In this document: positions 50,701 through 63,980 of the stretch, in pieces | How the letters are laid out: every line of letters begins with the position of its first letter | Position numbering within the stretch: the first letter of the stretch is position 1 | NCBI GenBank assembly: GCA_964019165.1 | Contig: OZ025277.1 | Span: forward strand, 2,002,453-2,066,452 | DNA from: Mastigias papua | Taxonomy: Eukaryota > Cnidaria > Scyphozoa > Rhizostomeae > Mastigiidae | Length of the DNA: 64,000 bases | Reading direction: 5' to 3' | Translations under genes and position numbers: made by a program | The notes under the pieces: model-generated | The model's database searches: none | What the model was told of the DNA's origin: nothing | The model's input: only the letters and a program-made list of their open reading frames with translations

Positions 50701-52285
50701 GAGTGAAAGAAATATAATATTTGGAAATTTGGATAATTGAATAAAAATGCCTCAAATTAGTTAAAATAATATCCCATACACAAAAGAAATCCTATATATT
50801 AAGTCAGGCTTCTCAGCCACAAAATTAGCTGAATTATTTGTGATCTCATTGATTCTCTTTTCAATGTAATTAAGTTTGGCAGTGTAACCAACCTAAAAAC
50901 ATAAAATTGCACCTTCTTAATCTGATATGGTGTTAATTTTTGACATGAAACATCTAAGCATTAATAATTTGTGGTAATGTATTAAATATAAATATTCTCA
51001 TGTTGCTCATTCCTTACTATCAATTACAAGACAATCAATATATCTTTAAATAATATAGATATCAATAAAGAACTTACAAATGAAGGTGTTCTTGGGAGAC
51101 TTCTACCACGAGGTCTCCTTTGGTGATGGTGCTTCCTTGTTGCTTGCAGTTCTCCATTCAGCTAGAAGATATAGAAATGTACAAGACAAAATGCCAAAAT
51201 TCCACTACACCTCTTTTGCAGTGCTTTGAGTAATGTAGCAATCTATTGCATATGTGAAAACTTGGGACAATGCTAAAGATTTGGAACAATGCTAAAGGTT
51301 ATATGGCATTCAATAAAACTGATATGCACAATAAATCTAATCACCAAATCTCAACAATAAAGTCAGAAAAAGGATCCAAATGACAATAGCAGACAAAATG
51401 TATATGTCATACATTATCCACAGAAGGTTTGCAGGGCAGGTGGGCATATACTATTGCAGTTTTCCACAGCCTAGGTCAACAGTTCAAACAGAATTGCAAA
51501 GAGGGATGGCAATCTATAAGAAAATGTTTCTCTAGGGGTTATTCTAAACTGAATCTGCCACTTTTACTTGGAGTCAGAGAAAGGTACATTTAGAATTAGA
51601 AATTGAAAGCAATAAACTTAGGAGAACCTTTTGATGGATGTTAAAAAGAGGTTTAGAGTAAACTTAAGCTTAGCAGAATTGTCTTCATCAAGTAACATCT
51701 AATCACTGCATGAAAACAGGCTCACAGTCACATAAAATGAGAGTCCAGTTTTCATGACAGCAGTTCCTTCCAAACAGTGAGATAATTTGACAAGAATTGA
51801 GCTTTCCAATGGAGTTATAAATATTACTTAGAATAACCCTTGGAAGGTGAACAGAAACAAAACTACACACATGTAACACATCATGATAAATTACCTTCTG
51901 ATGTCATTCTCAAGAACAAATAGCTATCAAAAGCCTTGAAGATGCCACAAAAGAAATTACATTAATTAAATATAAGCTGAGCCTACTACTCTGCAATGTG
52001 TCTACCTGATACAAGTTTAGATGACTAACTGCAACTGGTTCATTTTATTTACCATAGCATAGCCTACTCCAAATACATCACACCTTGATAAGAGGCTATT
52101 ACTACTAGGAAATTGTAGTATATTTGTTGACTTACCCTTGCAATTTCAGCATCTTGCTCCTTGTTTAAATCTCTGTAATGCTCAAGCATATGATCAGCAG
52201 TTGTAAGAACTTCAGATGTTGCATTTAAGGATGCAGCTAGCTCATCAACTTTGTCAATGAGTCGTTCATCCTTGTATCTGGACAT
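27867..52285 (-). CDS. CEP128: Centrosomal protein of 128 kDa (CEP128), 36 exons over 24 kb
   Basis: CEP128 is a long coiled-coil protein of centrosomes; in vertebrates it sits at the subdistal appendages of the mother centriole and at the basal body. I rebuilt the gene from minus-strand exons that each have an AG acceptor, a GT donor and matching phases. Without exon 17 the coding sum is 2991 nt (996 residues plus stop), against roughly 1090 in human CEP128. Conserved landmarks run in human order: VDELAASLNATSEVL near the N-terminus, RSSRVRFTDED, FESALHNLSRKQSRL, LENDLQRQQSEFSKVMYEKA, ENRRIRRKYQQMK, ALVDPKRL and LLGDLDRDKTYFLGELDKQN. Most of the chain is charged heptad sequence, so a generic coiled coil is the main alternative, but the ordered landmarks argue against it. 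Exon coordinates are in the three part-entries. Exon 17 breaks frame, and one or two extra exons may be missing. Confidence 0.88.
28575..28892. other. Intron sequence between CEP128 exons 34 and 35
   Basis: Nothing clearly coding. Around 28770-28860 there is GGGGGCTTTATTAAC and GGGGGGAGGTAATTCGAG wording like the decayed repeat at 26590-26860. The rest of this 0.8-kb intron (28075-28892) is unremarkable AT-rich sequence. Confidence 0.4.
29136..29841. mobile_element. Non-autonomous DNA transposon (Harbinger-like MITE), about 706 bp
   Basis: The ends are inverted copies: GGGGCTGGTCATTATTAATG on the left, and on the right CATTGATAATGACCAGTCCC, whose reverse complement is GGGACTGGTCATTATCAATG (two mismatches in 20). 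The element is flanked by TAA on both sides (29133-29135 and 29842-29844). A 3-bp TWA target duplication is typical of PIF/Harbinger elements. No transposase frame is inside. It lies in the intron between CEP128 exons 33 and 34. Confidence 0.65.
30576..30668. repeat. (AT)n microsatellite in a CEP128 intron
   Basis: About 85 bp of uninterrupted TA alternation apart from one TAAAT break near 30597, ending in ACACACAC. It sits between exons 32 and 33. The YIYIYI frames over it are artefacts. Confidence 0.97.
31440..31830. repeat. G-run repeat family copy (GGGAGTTGGAA...)
   Basis: Successive variants of GGGGAGGTGGAAATAAA, GGGGGGTTAGAATAAA and GGTGGGGAGTTTGAAAAAAA, followed by ACAATTTGGGTGGGGG and CTCAAGGGTATCTTTCTC. 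A similar string, CCGGGAGTAGGAAAAAATTC, occurs at 42195-42230, and AAATAAACGGGGGATCG at about 41992. This suggests a decayed dispersed element. Family unknown. Confidence 0.4.
32583..32865 (+). pseudogene. LINE (non-LTR retrotransposon) 3' end remnant
   Basis: The frame 32636-32860 begins MAFVGHIFRKGDICKDLLTG, continues YGKRGRGRPKTRYSDNI and ends YRLAQNRQAWKATAV. The pattern 'FGH-x-RK...L.G...GKRGRGRP..R..D.I.....LYRLA.DRQAW' is the typical C-terminus of many non-LTR reverse-transcriptase ORFs. The same frame is open upstream from about 32583 (TSERLLSTIVKRK). The TGATAATGATGG just after the stop resembles the short repeats that end such elements. It is 5'-truncated and antisense within the CEP128 intron between exons 28 and 29. 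Confidence 0.75.
34945..35215 (+). pseudogene. Second, more decayed LINE 3' end remnant
   Basis: Broken frames still show GCNGLVTKGEKK, RGRLKKRQ-like and INVKGLASTEFEEREES wording, and the stretch ends CTTCGACCCGATATGAAGATGGGAACGGATGATTATG, a form common at LINE 3' ends (…SDPI-stop…). Several stops and frameshifts make it a pseudogene. It lies in the CEP128 intron between exons 24 and 25, plus orientation. Confidence 0.55.
36160..42489 (-). CDS. CEP128: CEP128 central part, exons 12-22
   Basis: Exons: 12 42489-42442 (ERENSQQKELSQLKSE), 13 41821-41750 (RRELELGS to EKKIRD), 14 39825-39754 (LENDLQRQQ to KAQLEE, very close to human CEP128), 15 39330-39283, 16 38408-38334 (EEFQELSAKN to TGKRR), 17 37875-37823 (uncertain), 18 37676-37590 (ELEERLSDVHEQL to YQQLNE), 19 37079-37020, 20 36883-36797, 21 36683-36586, 22 36226-36160 (VIDENRRIRRKYQQMKKEY). 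All are coiled coil. Exon 17 is 53 nt, while its neighbours need a multiple of 3. Its best coiled-coil frame (IEINKMKMLKQEIAERV) fits neither junction by one base each, yet exon 16 joins exon 18 in frame without it. Between exons 13 and 14 a candidate exon at 41264-41299 lacks a GT donor. Confidence 0.8.
37823..37875 (-). other. CEP128: CEP128 exon 17 with a frame conflict
   Basis: It is bounded by a good acceptor (ATGAACAG) and a usable donor (GTTAAG), and reads IEINKMKMLKQEIAERV in its coiled-coil frame, which fits the human protein in position and length. Using it with the standard splice sites adds 53 nt and puts exon 18 out of frame. Possible causes are a base error in the assembly, a skipped poison exon, or an unseen partner micro-exon. 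Confidence 0.5.
40191..40730. repeat. 90-bp minisatellite, exactly six units
   Basis: Unit starts are at 40191, 40281, 40371, 40461, 40551 and 40641. Units differ at only three sites (GCCTGGG/GTCTGGG, CATCAT/CATCAC, GGGTT/GGGCT), so homogenisation looks recent. Because 90 is a multiple of 3, the minus strand is open through all units as a 30-residue repeat (MDMYDDIIEKRTYTQ then YSIKDYQPSSLTY). On the minus strand the array is entered from TGTTTTGCTCAG, a strong acceptor-like sequence, and each unit also has GTATGTG or GTATATG. It lies in the CEP128 intron between exons 13 and 14. I see no donor that would make the whole block an exon. Confidence 0.97.
41264..41299 (-). pseudogene. CEP128: Candidate decayed CEP128 exon
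   Basis: After the acceptor TATTATTGCAG the minus strand reads MNLTQTKLDLNG and then TAA. It sits where the human protein has a matching segment between the equivalents of EKKIRD (exon 13) and LENDLQ (exon 14). No GT donor follows (GGATAAAATAAAC), so it should not splice as it stands. Exons 13 and 14 join in frame without it. Confidence 0.3.
41495..41605. mobile_element. Short fold-back relic sharing ends with the Penelope-like insertion
   Basis: TCTGTTGGCACTA and CACTATCACACGAAAAGCGG resemble the left end of the insertion at 42786 (TCTGTTGGTACTA; CACTATAGCACGAAAAAGCGG). About 60 bp on, CGCTTTTTCGTGCAATAGT is the inverted form of the same end. The unit is therefore a roughly 110-bp snap-back made almost only of termini. 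Confidence 0.5.
41915..42310. repeat. G-run repeat family copy in CEP128 intron 12
   Basis: It contains GAGAGGGGGTCATAATAAAC, GGGGAAGTCAAAATAAACGG, CCGGGAGTAGGAAAAAATTC and ACCCACAAGAATACTAC. The wording overlaps the repeat at 31440-31830. The open frames here look accidental. Confidence 0.35.
42774..42785. repeat. Target-site duplication, left copy (12 bp)
   Basis: ACATTACATGTA occurs here and again at 44474-44485, directly flanking the Penelope-like insertion. Penelope-like elements make target duplications of variable length. Confidence 0.85.
42786..44473 (+). mobile_element. 5'-truncated Penelope-like retroelement with a snap-back inverted 3' end
   Basis: Bounded by the 12-bp duplication ACATTACATGTA. 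The left arm 42817-43317 and right arm 43974-44474 are inverted copies (501 bp each, nearly identical; coordinates mirror around a sum of 87291), separated by 656 bp of unique element sequence. A further 31 bp at the left (TCTGTTGGTACTACAG...) lies outside the arm. The right arm is the 3' end of the element and encodes the GIY-YIG domain; the left arm is the same 3' end in reverse. Inverted long repeats around truncated copies are known for Penelope elements. It sits in the CEP128 intron between exons 11 and 12, antisense to the gene. Confidence 0.88.
43129..44280 (+). pseudogene. Penelope-like ORF: reverse-transcriptase C-terminus plus GIY-YIG endonuclease, truncated
   Basis: The genuine element protein starts at about 43318 with DTFVIFGSELECDRF, the residues just after the catalytic YxDD of the reverse transcriptase. 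The motif itself is lost at the inverted-repeat junction, so polymerase activity is not expected. Then follow the palm/thumb signature (LNFLDVSVEK, YRKPTFTGQYIRW, INLIKTLVHRALMICSK) and, from about 43915, a GIY-YIG-type nuclease (VVYEFSCRCEARYVGRTTQR, with a later LESVYIK glutamate). The first 63 or so residues of the open frame (43129-43317) are antisense readings of the nuclease region in the left arm and are not natural protein. The nuclease half has no stop or frameshift, so the copy looks young. Confidence 0.85.
44474..44485. repeat. Target-site duplication, right copy (12 bp)
   Basis: ACATTACATGTA, identical to 42774-42785. Removing the element and one copy restores a continuous intron sequence. 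Confidence 0.85.
44980..52285 (-). CDS. CEP128: CEP128 N-terminal part, exons 1-11
   Basis: Exons in transcription order: 1 52285-52136 (ATG start; 50 codons to DAEIAR, then GTAAGT), 2 51161-51078, 3 50617-50549, 4 49974-49883, 5 49670-49586, 6 49348-49271, 7 48663-48608, 8 47426-47357, 9 46789-46580 (70 codons, ISNLHRQL to SSFKNQ), 10 45950-45535 (the longest, 416 nt, ending KAIEAIKE), 11 45028-44980 (YRSKCRDLERDKSRLE). All phases agree (0,0,0,2,0,0,2,0,0,2,0 after each exon). Exons 1-5 carry the conserved N-terminal region with DHMLEHYRDL and the basic RRPRGRSLPRTPSF linker; exons 6-11 are continuous coiled coil. Exon 8 has a tandem CAGCAG acceptor, so one serine may be optional. Confidence 0.87.
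45205..45453 (+). pseudogene. Unidentified coding-like remnant, antisense in a CEP128 intron
   Basis: With no ATG, one frame is open for about 80 codons: DERFLHEIIEDETRRAESHQ, then GLSFINLPHKRPQCAQVTKL, KSEGYFFMKGCNQVTFVSEK and a TAG after ADWMIGSKFA. Just upstream a different frame reads MKRWKIKVLKWAEEKGKKR, which a frameshift near 45205 would connect. The composition looks like protein, not chance. I do not recognise the family; an old mobile-element ORF is plausible. Confidence 0.35.
48975..49140. mobile_element. Fold-back (MITE-like) element with 60-bp inverted repeats
   Basis: 48975-49034 (ATGTTTGAGAGCTCTGATCA ... ATCATGCA) and 49081-49140 are inverted copies with about 10 mismatches in 60, joined by a 46-bp loop. 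No coding sequence of its own. I do not see a clear target duplication. It lies in the CEP128 intron between exons 6 and 7. Confidence 0.7.
50821..50892 (-). CDS. CEP128: Possible extra CEP128 exon between exons 2 and 3
   Basis: After a strong acceptor (TTATGTTTTTAG) 24 codons read VGYTAKLNYIEKRINEITNN then SANF, coiled-coil-like and exactly in phase with exons 2 and 3. The donor would be TTT/GTGGCT, which is weak. It could be an alternative exon or an exon-like intron segment. Confidence 0.35.
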
Positions 52286-53604
52286 ACTTCTGTCTGCCTT
52301 CCAAATTGCTCATGGAAGTAATGGACTGAAAATAGTTAGAGACAACAAGGTATTACCTACACAGTTGAAAACTGTGAAAAAGATCAGTCTTGTTTTAAGT
52401 ATATGAGAATTTATTGGCAACTATCCAGCACAAGAGGTTAAGTTTTTCTGCAACTTGTGTGAGTTGCCAAAATTGACATTCATATTTGTAAAAATGACAT
52501 TGTATGCCATGTAAATACATGATACACGAGAAAATTCTAATATATTATTTGTATGATAAAGGTGGCTGATAGAGGAAATTTAGCCTGGGGGAACCAATTA
52601 GAACAGTCAACAGGCGAGCTCTTGTCTTCAAATTTTTCATACACTTTCTTTCTCCTTTTTATTCATGAAAACTATTTACAAACTAGGTCAAGTAAGTATA
52701 TGCCATACCTAATGGGAAAGGATTTGTTGGATATTGAGTTTGCACAATGCAATCTATGACACTTACAATTTAATATAACCTCTCCATGTTAGTTGTAATA
52801 GTGGGACAGTCAAGGAGCACATTATCACCTGAGGCTATTGATTACTGTACAAATAACTTCTGGAAGTGGGCAATTTCTGCCATTAAAAAGTAAGGAAAGA
52901 CTATTGCAAAACAACAGGGAGTCACTTGGCCATGCACAGCCCCATTTGCTTGTCATAAATGAAGCATTTGTTATTATTTTTCAATACTCTCAACGACACC
53001 TTGTGGTTTTGGTTTGTCATCGTCACTTCTGCGGTTAACTGCTATTTTAGACAACTTTATACGATCGCTACGAAAGTCAACCTAAGTAAATACTTGTCAT
53101 AGATAAACTGTGTCAATTGAAAAGATATTTGAAAATATGTTTCTACAAGAAATATAGTATTCTGAATCTCATGAAAAACAAAAACAACAATAATTTTATT
53201 GGGAAAAGCCCAAAAATCTATATAAATAATACTTAATAGGCCTTTCTACAGTGTTCTGTTGGCTACCATCTCCAATTCCCACCAGAATGAGCCAACACAA
53301 CACAGTGACATCAAACAGAAAACATTAAGGACTTCATACGGACCTTTTTTTACCTCACTTGATGTTGAGCTCTCATTTCAGTGGGATTAAACTTTAAATC
53401 CAACATCTGACAATATTTGTTTGCTCCAGTTAATATCTTCGAAGAAACCGCCAGTTTTACAGAACGAGGCTAAGTTGGAACAGAGGCCATGCCATAATGA
53501 GTTTGTTTATGACATCATTAAACCAAATAACACTCTGATTTATTTTGCAATGAGGAAAGCAAAACTAAAGTGACTCTTTCATCGTAAAGCAGAATATATT
53601 GAAA
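52286..53604. promoter_or_regulatory. Head-to-head intergenic region between CEP128 and PARG
   Basis: The two start codons (52285 minus, 53605 plus) face away from each other across 1.3 kb, so this stretch must contain both 5' UTRs and both promoters, possibly shared. I see no convincing TATA box and no CpG-rich core; it is AT-rich like the surroundings. A 5' non-coding exon for either gene could lie here unseen. Confidence 0.4.
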
Positions 53605-54960
53605 ATGACGCTACAGTTACCCTCAACCTATCCAGATGATTACTGGATCGCTGTACGACACAAGCTGGGCCATGTTATAGAGGATCCAACACCGGAGAAA
53701 TTCCTAGGAATGCTACTAGAGGTTTCTAAAATCGATAGATGCCCACGTACTCAATGTCCACCTGATATCGACAAACTGGAACACATATTGAATTCGTATT
53801 TGAAACAAGATGAAGCGAGGACGAGGTCTTTGATACAAGGAATCTGCAATCTTGCGCTTGAAATAGAGGAGCTATTTCCAGCTGGCCAGGTCGAAAGTCT
53901 CAACGGTCCACGATCATCTGTTCTGAGCCTCAGTTCAACCCAAGTTAACTGCCTACTAGCTCAAATGTTTATTGGGACATTCCGTTGTTGTGTTAACAAG
54001 AGATTTAATCAGAGTAGGCATGCGAACGGTCCATTTTCATTTGCATATCGAATGTCGTTTCTGGATTGGTATTCCACTGACTCCTTCCCAACAACAAATA
54101 TATACATTCGTGCTCTGTTAAATTTATTTGAAGAGTCTGTGTTGGGTGCGAATAACTTAAATAATGTCATTTTTGAAAGACGCGTGCTTGAGGTGAAACT
54201 AGATTTGAGCAAGTGTACTCTGCAACTGGTCAAAGTTAACGTGCATCTTGAAGGAAGGATCGGAGATATTGAGGAGTCTGAGATTGATTTTGCGAATGCT
54301 TGTGTTGGAGGAGGCCCTGGTGGCACCCAAGAAGAACTTTTACTTGGCATAAGTCCACAGGCATTACCCGTTGGAATTCTTAATGCTGATCCTCTCTTCG
54401 ACTCTGAAGCTATAGTAATTACTGGTGCAAAGAAATTTGCTAACTACACGGACTATGGACTTGATGCCTTTTATATAGGGAAGAATGTACAAGACTGGGA
54501 TTGGTCGTCTAGAAAAATAATTGCAATAGATGCAATATTTTTTGAAGAAGGAATTGGAGATAATCGTTTCCTACAAATGAACGAAAATCTACTCAAACGA
54601 GAAGTATATAAGTGTCTTGTCGGGATGCAAGCAGCTAAAGGTCTGGGAGTGAGCACTGGACACTGGGGGTGTGGTGCTTTTGGAGGGGACAAAGAGATCA
54701 AAGCCATCATTCAGGTGCTGGCAGCTTCAGTAGCTGAAGTTAAGCATTTAAACTTCTTTGCGTTTGGCGACAAGACATTTGCAGAGCAATTTACCACCAT
54801 GATGGATTGTTTATACAAATGTGACATAAGAGTCAATGTACTGTGGGATATTTTGCTCAATGAGAGCAAACGATTAAAGAAGCCAAAATCTTTCAAAGAC
54901 AAATATGACCCAGATCCATATCTTTTCAATAAAATTTCTTCTAATCTCTCGAATTCGTAA
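53605..54960 (+). CDS. PARG: Poly(ADP-ribose) glycohydrolase (PARG), single exon
   Basis: PARG hydrolyses the ribose-ribose bonds of poly(ADP-ribose), releasing ADP-ribose in DNA repair and related pathways. The 451-residue product has the family's catalytic order: IDFANACVGGG (235-237) then QEE (242-244), with the glutamates expected to be catalytic; ITGAKKFANYTDY; IIAIDAIFFEE; and HWGCGAFGGD (353-362) with IKAIIQVLAAS and NFFAFGD. The start is ATG 53605 (AAAATGA context); the open frame extends two codons upstream only through a TTG. There is no long regulatory N-terminus, unlike the roughly 976-residue human enzyme, so it resembles the short catalytic forms. Two oddities: it has no intron although both neighbours are intron-rich, and the GGG-to-QEE linker is four residues where 6-8 is usual. 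Confidence 0.93.
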   Translation: MTLQLPSTYPDDYWIAVRHKLGHVIEDPTPEKFLGMLLEVSKIDRCPRTQCPPDIDKLEHILNSYLKQDEARTRSLIQGICNLALEIEELFPAGQVESLNGPRSSVLSLSSTQVNCLLAQMFIGTFRCCVNKRFNQSRHANGPFSFAYRMSFLDWYSTDSFPTTNIYIRALLNLFEESVLGANNLNNVIFERRVLEVKLDLSKCTLQLVKVNVHLEGRIGDIEESEIDFANACVGGGPGGTQEELLLGISPQALPVGILNADPLFDSEAIVITGAKKFANYTDYGLDAFYIGKNVQDWDWSSRKIIAIDAIFFEEGIGDNRFLQMNENLLKREVYKCLVGMQAAKGLGVSTGHWGCGAFGGDKEIKAIIQVLAASVAEVKHLNFFAFGDKTFAEQFTTMMDCLYKCDIRVNVLWDILLNESKRLKKPKSFKDKYDPDPYLFNKISSNLSNS

Positions 54961-57819
54961 CAAGCTTTCTGGCTTGGATTGATGGACCGAGATGTCTGAG
55001 AAGCAGCATATTTAATGCTTTCAAGTTAATGGCGGTTTTTTATTGTAGCTGCTCGTCGTTTTGGAAGAAATTACTTCTAGACACGCTGGATTTGTTTTAA
55101 TTAGGCCATTTCTTTCTTTTTCTCATCTGCTGCTTTTTTAAGAATATCCTCCAACATTGTTTGACCATTCTGACGAAACTCAGTTGGAAACAACTAGCAA
55201 CGGTGTTTTTGCGTATAAATCCTGAGTAGTAGCTTGACATTTACTCTCCAATACGAAGCCATTAGTCCAGGGTTTTCATACACATTCTTCAACTACACCA
55301 CGTTTTTTACAATGAATCCAGCCTGGTTCCTAAGGTTCTTTATTTTTAGGTGTCCTTTTACCACATTGTAATGCTTAAAAAGTTCCTTACTAGTTCTTCA
55401 ATTTTTTGTACACATCTATTACTATATAGACATTATTAGCGTTAAGTATTAAGACAGGGAACTATATATATTGTAAAAATCAACACAATCTCCTCTATGA
55501 AGCACGATATGGATTCGTGTGTTCGTGTGATCACGCACAATTCGTGTGAACTTCAATGCAATGAATTGAACTGGGTTCCTAATTCCCGATTGTTTGCAGC
55601 TGAATAAAAATATTAGAAACTGGAACTTATTTTTCGGATCGTCTATATGTAGGTTGCTTATAGAGTGGTTCATTATAAAAATACATGTAGTAAGGATAAC
55701 AAATTATTTGCTAAGATCCTCATGTAACTGGAAAACGAGTCACTAAGTCCATTATGCACATCTATCGATTTTCTTATGTAAAAGAGCTAAACATCAGTAT
55801 CAAATGGTATGAACAGGAAACCAAATAAAGGTTAAACAACGTTTTGAAAACCCTAGCATGCAGGGGGAAGGCATGAATAAACTCCTTGCACAACAGATGT
55901 TCAATATTGCCCAAAAAGCTGAAGTGCTTTTATTCTGAAAAAACGTTTCTACATTTCCATACAGTAGCTCAAACTATGAGTCGAATGTGAGTAAAAGTAC
56001 GCAAAGATATATTGAATTTCAAGCGAATCTTTAGCAGTTTATGTAGGGCTGTGCCCCTGATGTTGGTTTACAACACTTAAAAGTAAAGACTAAACCGCGC
56101 GATAAATCCGCGTCGTACTATTGAGAGAGAGGCTGCTAGAAAAATAGAACAGACGCTGTTCTGTGGTTGTAGGTCTCCAACGTAGTGAGCAATATCACCT
56201 AGGCACCTCTGAGGTGAAGAAGGCACTAAAAGTAAGAACTTCAATATTGTTATACCTATTTGCACCCTATAGCCTCTATATAATGATAAATGATGCATGT
56301 TTTTATGCAATATTATACAGCTGTGTTACCTTTGGTCGTGACTGCCGGCCTTTGCTTGTAAATAAAGTCTATCTCGTGAGAAATTTTGTTTGAGTTTGAG
56401 TAACATATGGGTACTTTTCTGGTAATGTCACTGTTCTTGCCATTTTGGTGCTGATTGTGATTGAACGACTCTCAGCTCATTGGTAATTATAGGAACTACG
56501 ATGGAAGTTATAACGGAGTTACTGTCTATTTTGATTACAATGCTAGAATACTGACGAAACTGCCAAGTTCAATAATGTGTAAGATTGGTATCTGCAATAT
56601 ATACAAAAGTATTCTTTTCAGGACAGAAGTATTAACCATGAGCAAATTATTGAGTTATATACGGCCTTAATTGATGTTTTCGACTTATTGTAGTAACCAG
56701 TTGCTGATGCCGGTCATGAACAACCGACCTAAATCTTGCAATGTTATGCAACATAACCATCATAGGCTATAATGTTATTGTTGTTTTGGACACCAGGTTG
56801 CATTTCTCTATCATTGTTGTTAAATTATGACAGTGATTATATCTTTTTGGGCCCTTCAACGTGATCTCCGTCTTGTTAGAAGCAGACATGTAATACCTGC
56901 CCAGCAGACTCTTGCCAGCTGTCCCAATTTTATTTATGGGACTGTTACGTATCATCACAGAATTATCCTATTCTCTAACTACCATTTATTCCGAAGTATA
57001 GAAGCTTCCTGATCACTCTAACTTGCTGATATTTCAGCACAATTTTCCACACATATATTGCAAAAAATCATAAAAGTCATTGCAAAGATTTATAACCAAT
57101 CTAGGTTGAAAAACGACTCTCAATGAAGAAGTTGTTTTATTATCCTTTCCTTGAGCCTGTCGTCAGTGAAGAACTGGGTTGTATGACATTTTGCATTGAT
57201 AGATAAATCCATTCTTATGAAATAAGATGTCATCTGTGTGAAATAGCAATGTTTGTAGCATAAGGAAACATGTTTGGGTATGTCTGATAAAAAGTAAAGT
57301 AATCCTTTTGTGGTCTGCTTTGCCCAGATTTGATCTCCATGGAAACAATATACTATTATGGTAATGAGGTCAGAGGACAGACACTCTAGTATATATTGAT
57401 ACAGCCCCCCCCCCATTGAAAAGTCCTTTAGCATGTCATGGCCTTTGATTTACTTCTATCATGTTGTTTGATGAGAGCTGTTTTAGGAATTAGACTGAAA
57501 GGGGAATGCCTGAAGCAGTCCTGAGGGAGTCTTTCAGGATGTGAGGATTATGAATGAAAATTATGAAGTATGTAATATCTGATCTTATTTTTGAAAGGTT
57601 CTCCTGTTCCTTTGGCAATGACAAGGAAAGGTAAGTTATATCACTAATGCAAACATTAAAAAGGTTCATAGACAGATGTGAACTTTAGTATCAAATAACT
57701 TTGTTAGTTGGCTGAAATGGCATTACTAAGTCACTTTTTACCTGCTGCAATGGTTTCCAATGCACACATGTGTTATATCAGACATTTCATTTCTAGTTGT
57801 AATTTCTTTTTTGATTCAG
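54961..57819. other. Intergenic region between PARG and DNAJC4
   Basis: No recognisable complete gene. AATAAA at 55603-55608 is a possible PARG poly(A) signal. It contains the minus-strand coding-like tail at 55106-55195 and a C-run at 57407-57415. A 5' non-coding exon for DNAJC4 could end at about 57630 (AAGGAAAG/GTAAGT); it holds an out-of-frame ATG. Short open frames elsewhere look random. Confidence 0.5.
55106..55195 (-). other. Possible C-terminal coding tail of an unknown small gene or pseudogene
   Basis: On the minus strand, after CGTTGCTAG, the frame reads LFPTEFRQNGQTMLEDILKK then AADEKKKEMA and TAA, with ATTAAA overlapping the stop. The same frame upstream of the TAG is open too (GLMASYWRVNVKLLLRIYTQ), so this is either an exon with a TAG acceptor or a gene broken by one stop. 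Not recognised. Confidence 0.25.
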
Positions 57820-63405
<5,586 letters not shown>

Positions 63406-63631
63406 GAGACGAAACTTAATCACGATAAATCTTTACATTAGTATGTGCTTAAGTGTTAGGCGAATATTAATATTAATTTATGCGAGCAATCAGTACGTTG
63501 CTTGATGCAGAAGAGACCTCAGTTTTGGTTTTTGTGCTGTTTGCAAAATATTGTATCCAATGAGAGGCTTTTAGACTTGTTGCTAGGAAAGAACAATGTG
63601 CGGCTAAATATTGAAAAGTTCTCAAACTGTG
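63406..63631. other. DNAJC4 3' flank
   Basis: Sequence after the stop codon, presumably 3' UTR. I see no clear AATAAA in it; the nearest is inside the fold-back element at about 63968. Otherwise featureless. Confidence 0.4.
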
Positions 63632-63980
63632 TACACGTTTTTTTTATAAGAAAAAAGTTTATAAGAAAATGAGGCTGAAATGGCCAAAATCTTACGAAAA
63701 TCCTAAGAAAATCACAAGGCTCAAGTTCAAGAAAATGGTAAGAAAATTACAGTTCATCTTCTTTACATGCCAGAAATTGATATTGGCTCATTTTTGCAAA
63801 CTCTCGTGCAAAGATCAAGACTTATCGTGGCCCAACAAATACAGAGTAGCCTGTTTCAGCTATTTTATTCCTGAAAAAGTTAAGAAAATCTTAAGAAAAT
63901 CTCAGCCTCAGATTTTTGAAAAGTTAAGAAAATTGAGCCTCAGGAACAAAAGTGTTTTTCTTATAAAAAATAAACGTGTA
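63632..63980. mobile_element. Fold-back (MITE-like) element of about 350 bp
   Basis: The left end is TACACGTTTTTTTTATAAG, then AAAAA and, after a gap, GAGGCT. The right end, read in reverse complement, is TACACGTTTATTTTTTATAA, then GAAAAA and, after a gap, GAGGCT. The ends are thus inverted copies over about 50 bp with small indels. The interior is filled with AAGAAAAT repeats (TTACGAAAATCCTAAGAAAA). A TA on both sides is compatible with a TA target site. No coding sequence. Confidence 0.6.

Noticed and set aside
53599..53604. Start of PARG at 53599
   Set aside because: That codon is TTG; the first ATG in frame is at 53605.
54009..54929. Minus-strand frames inside PARG
   Set aside because: Shadows of the conserved plus-strand gene.
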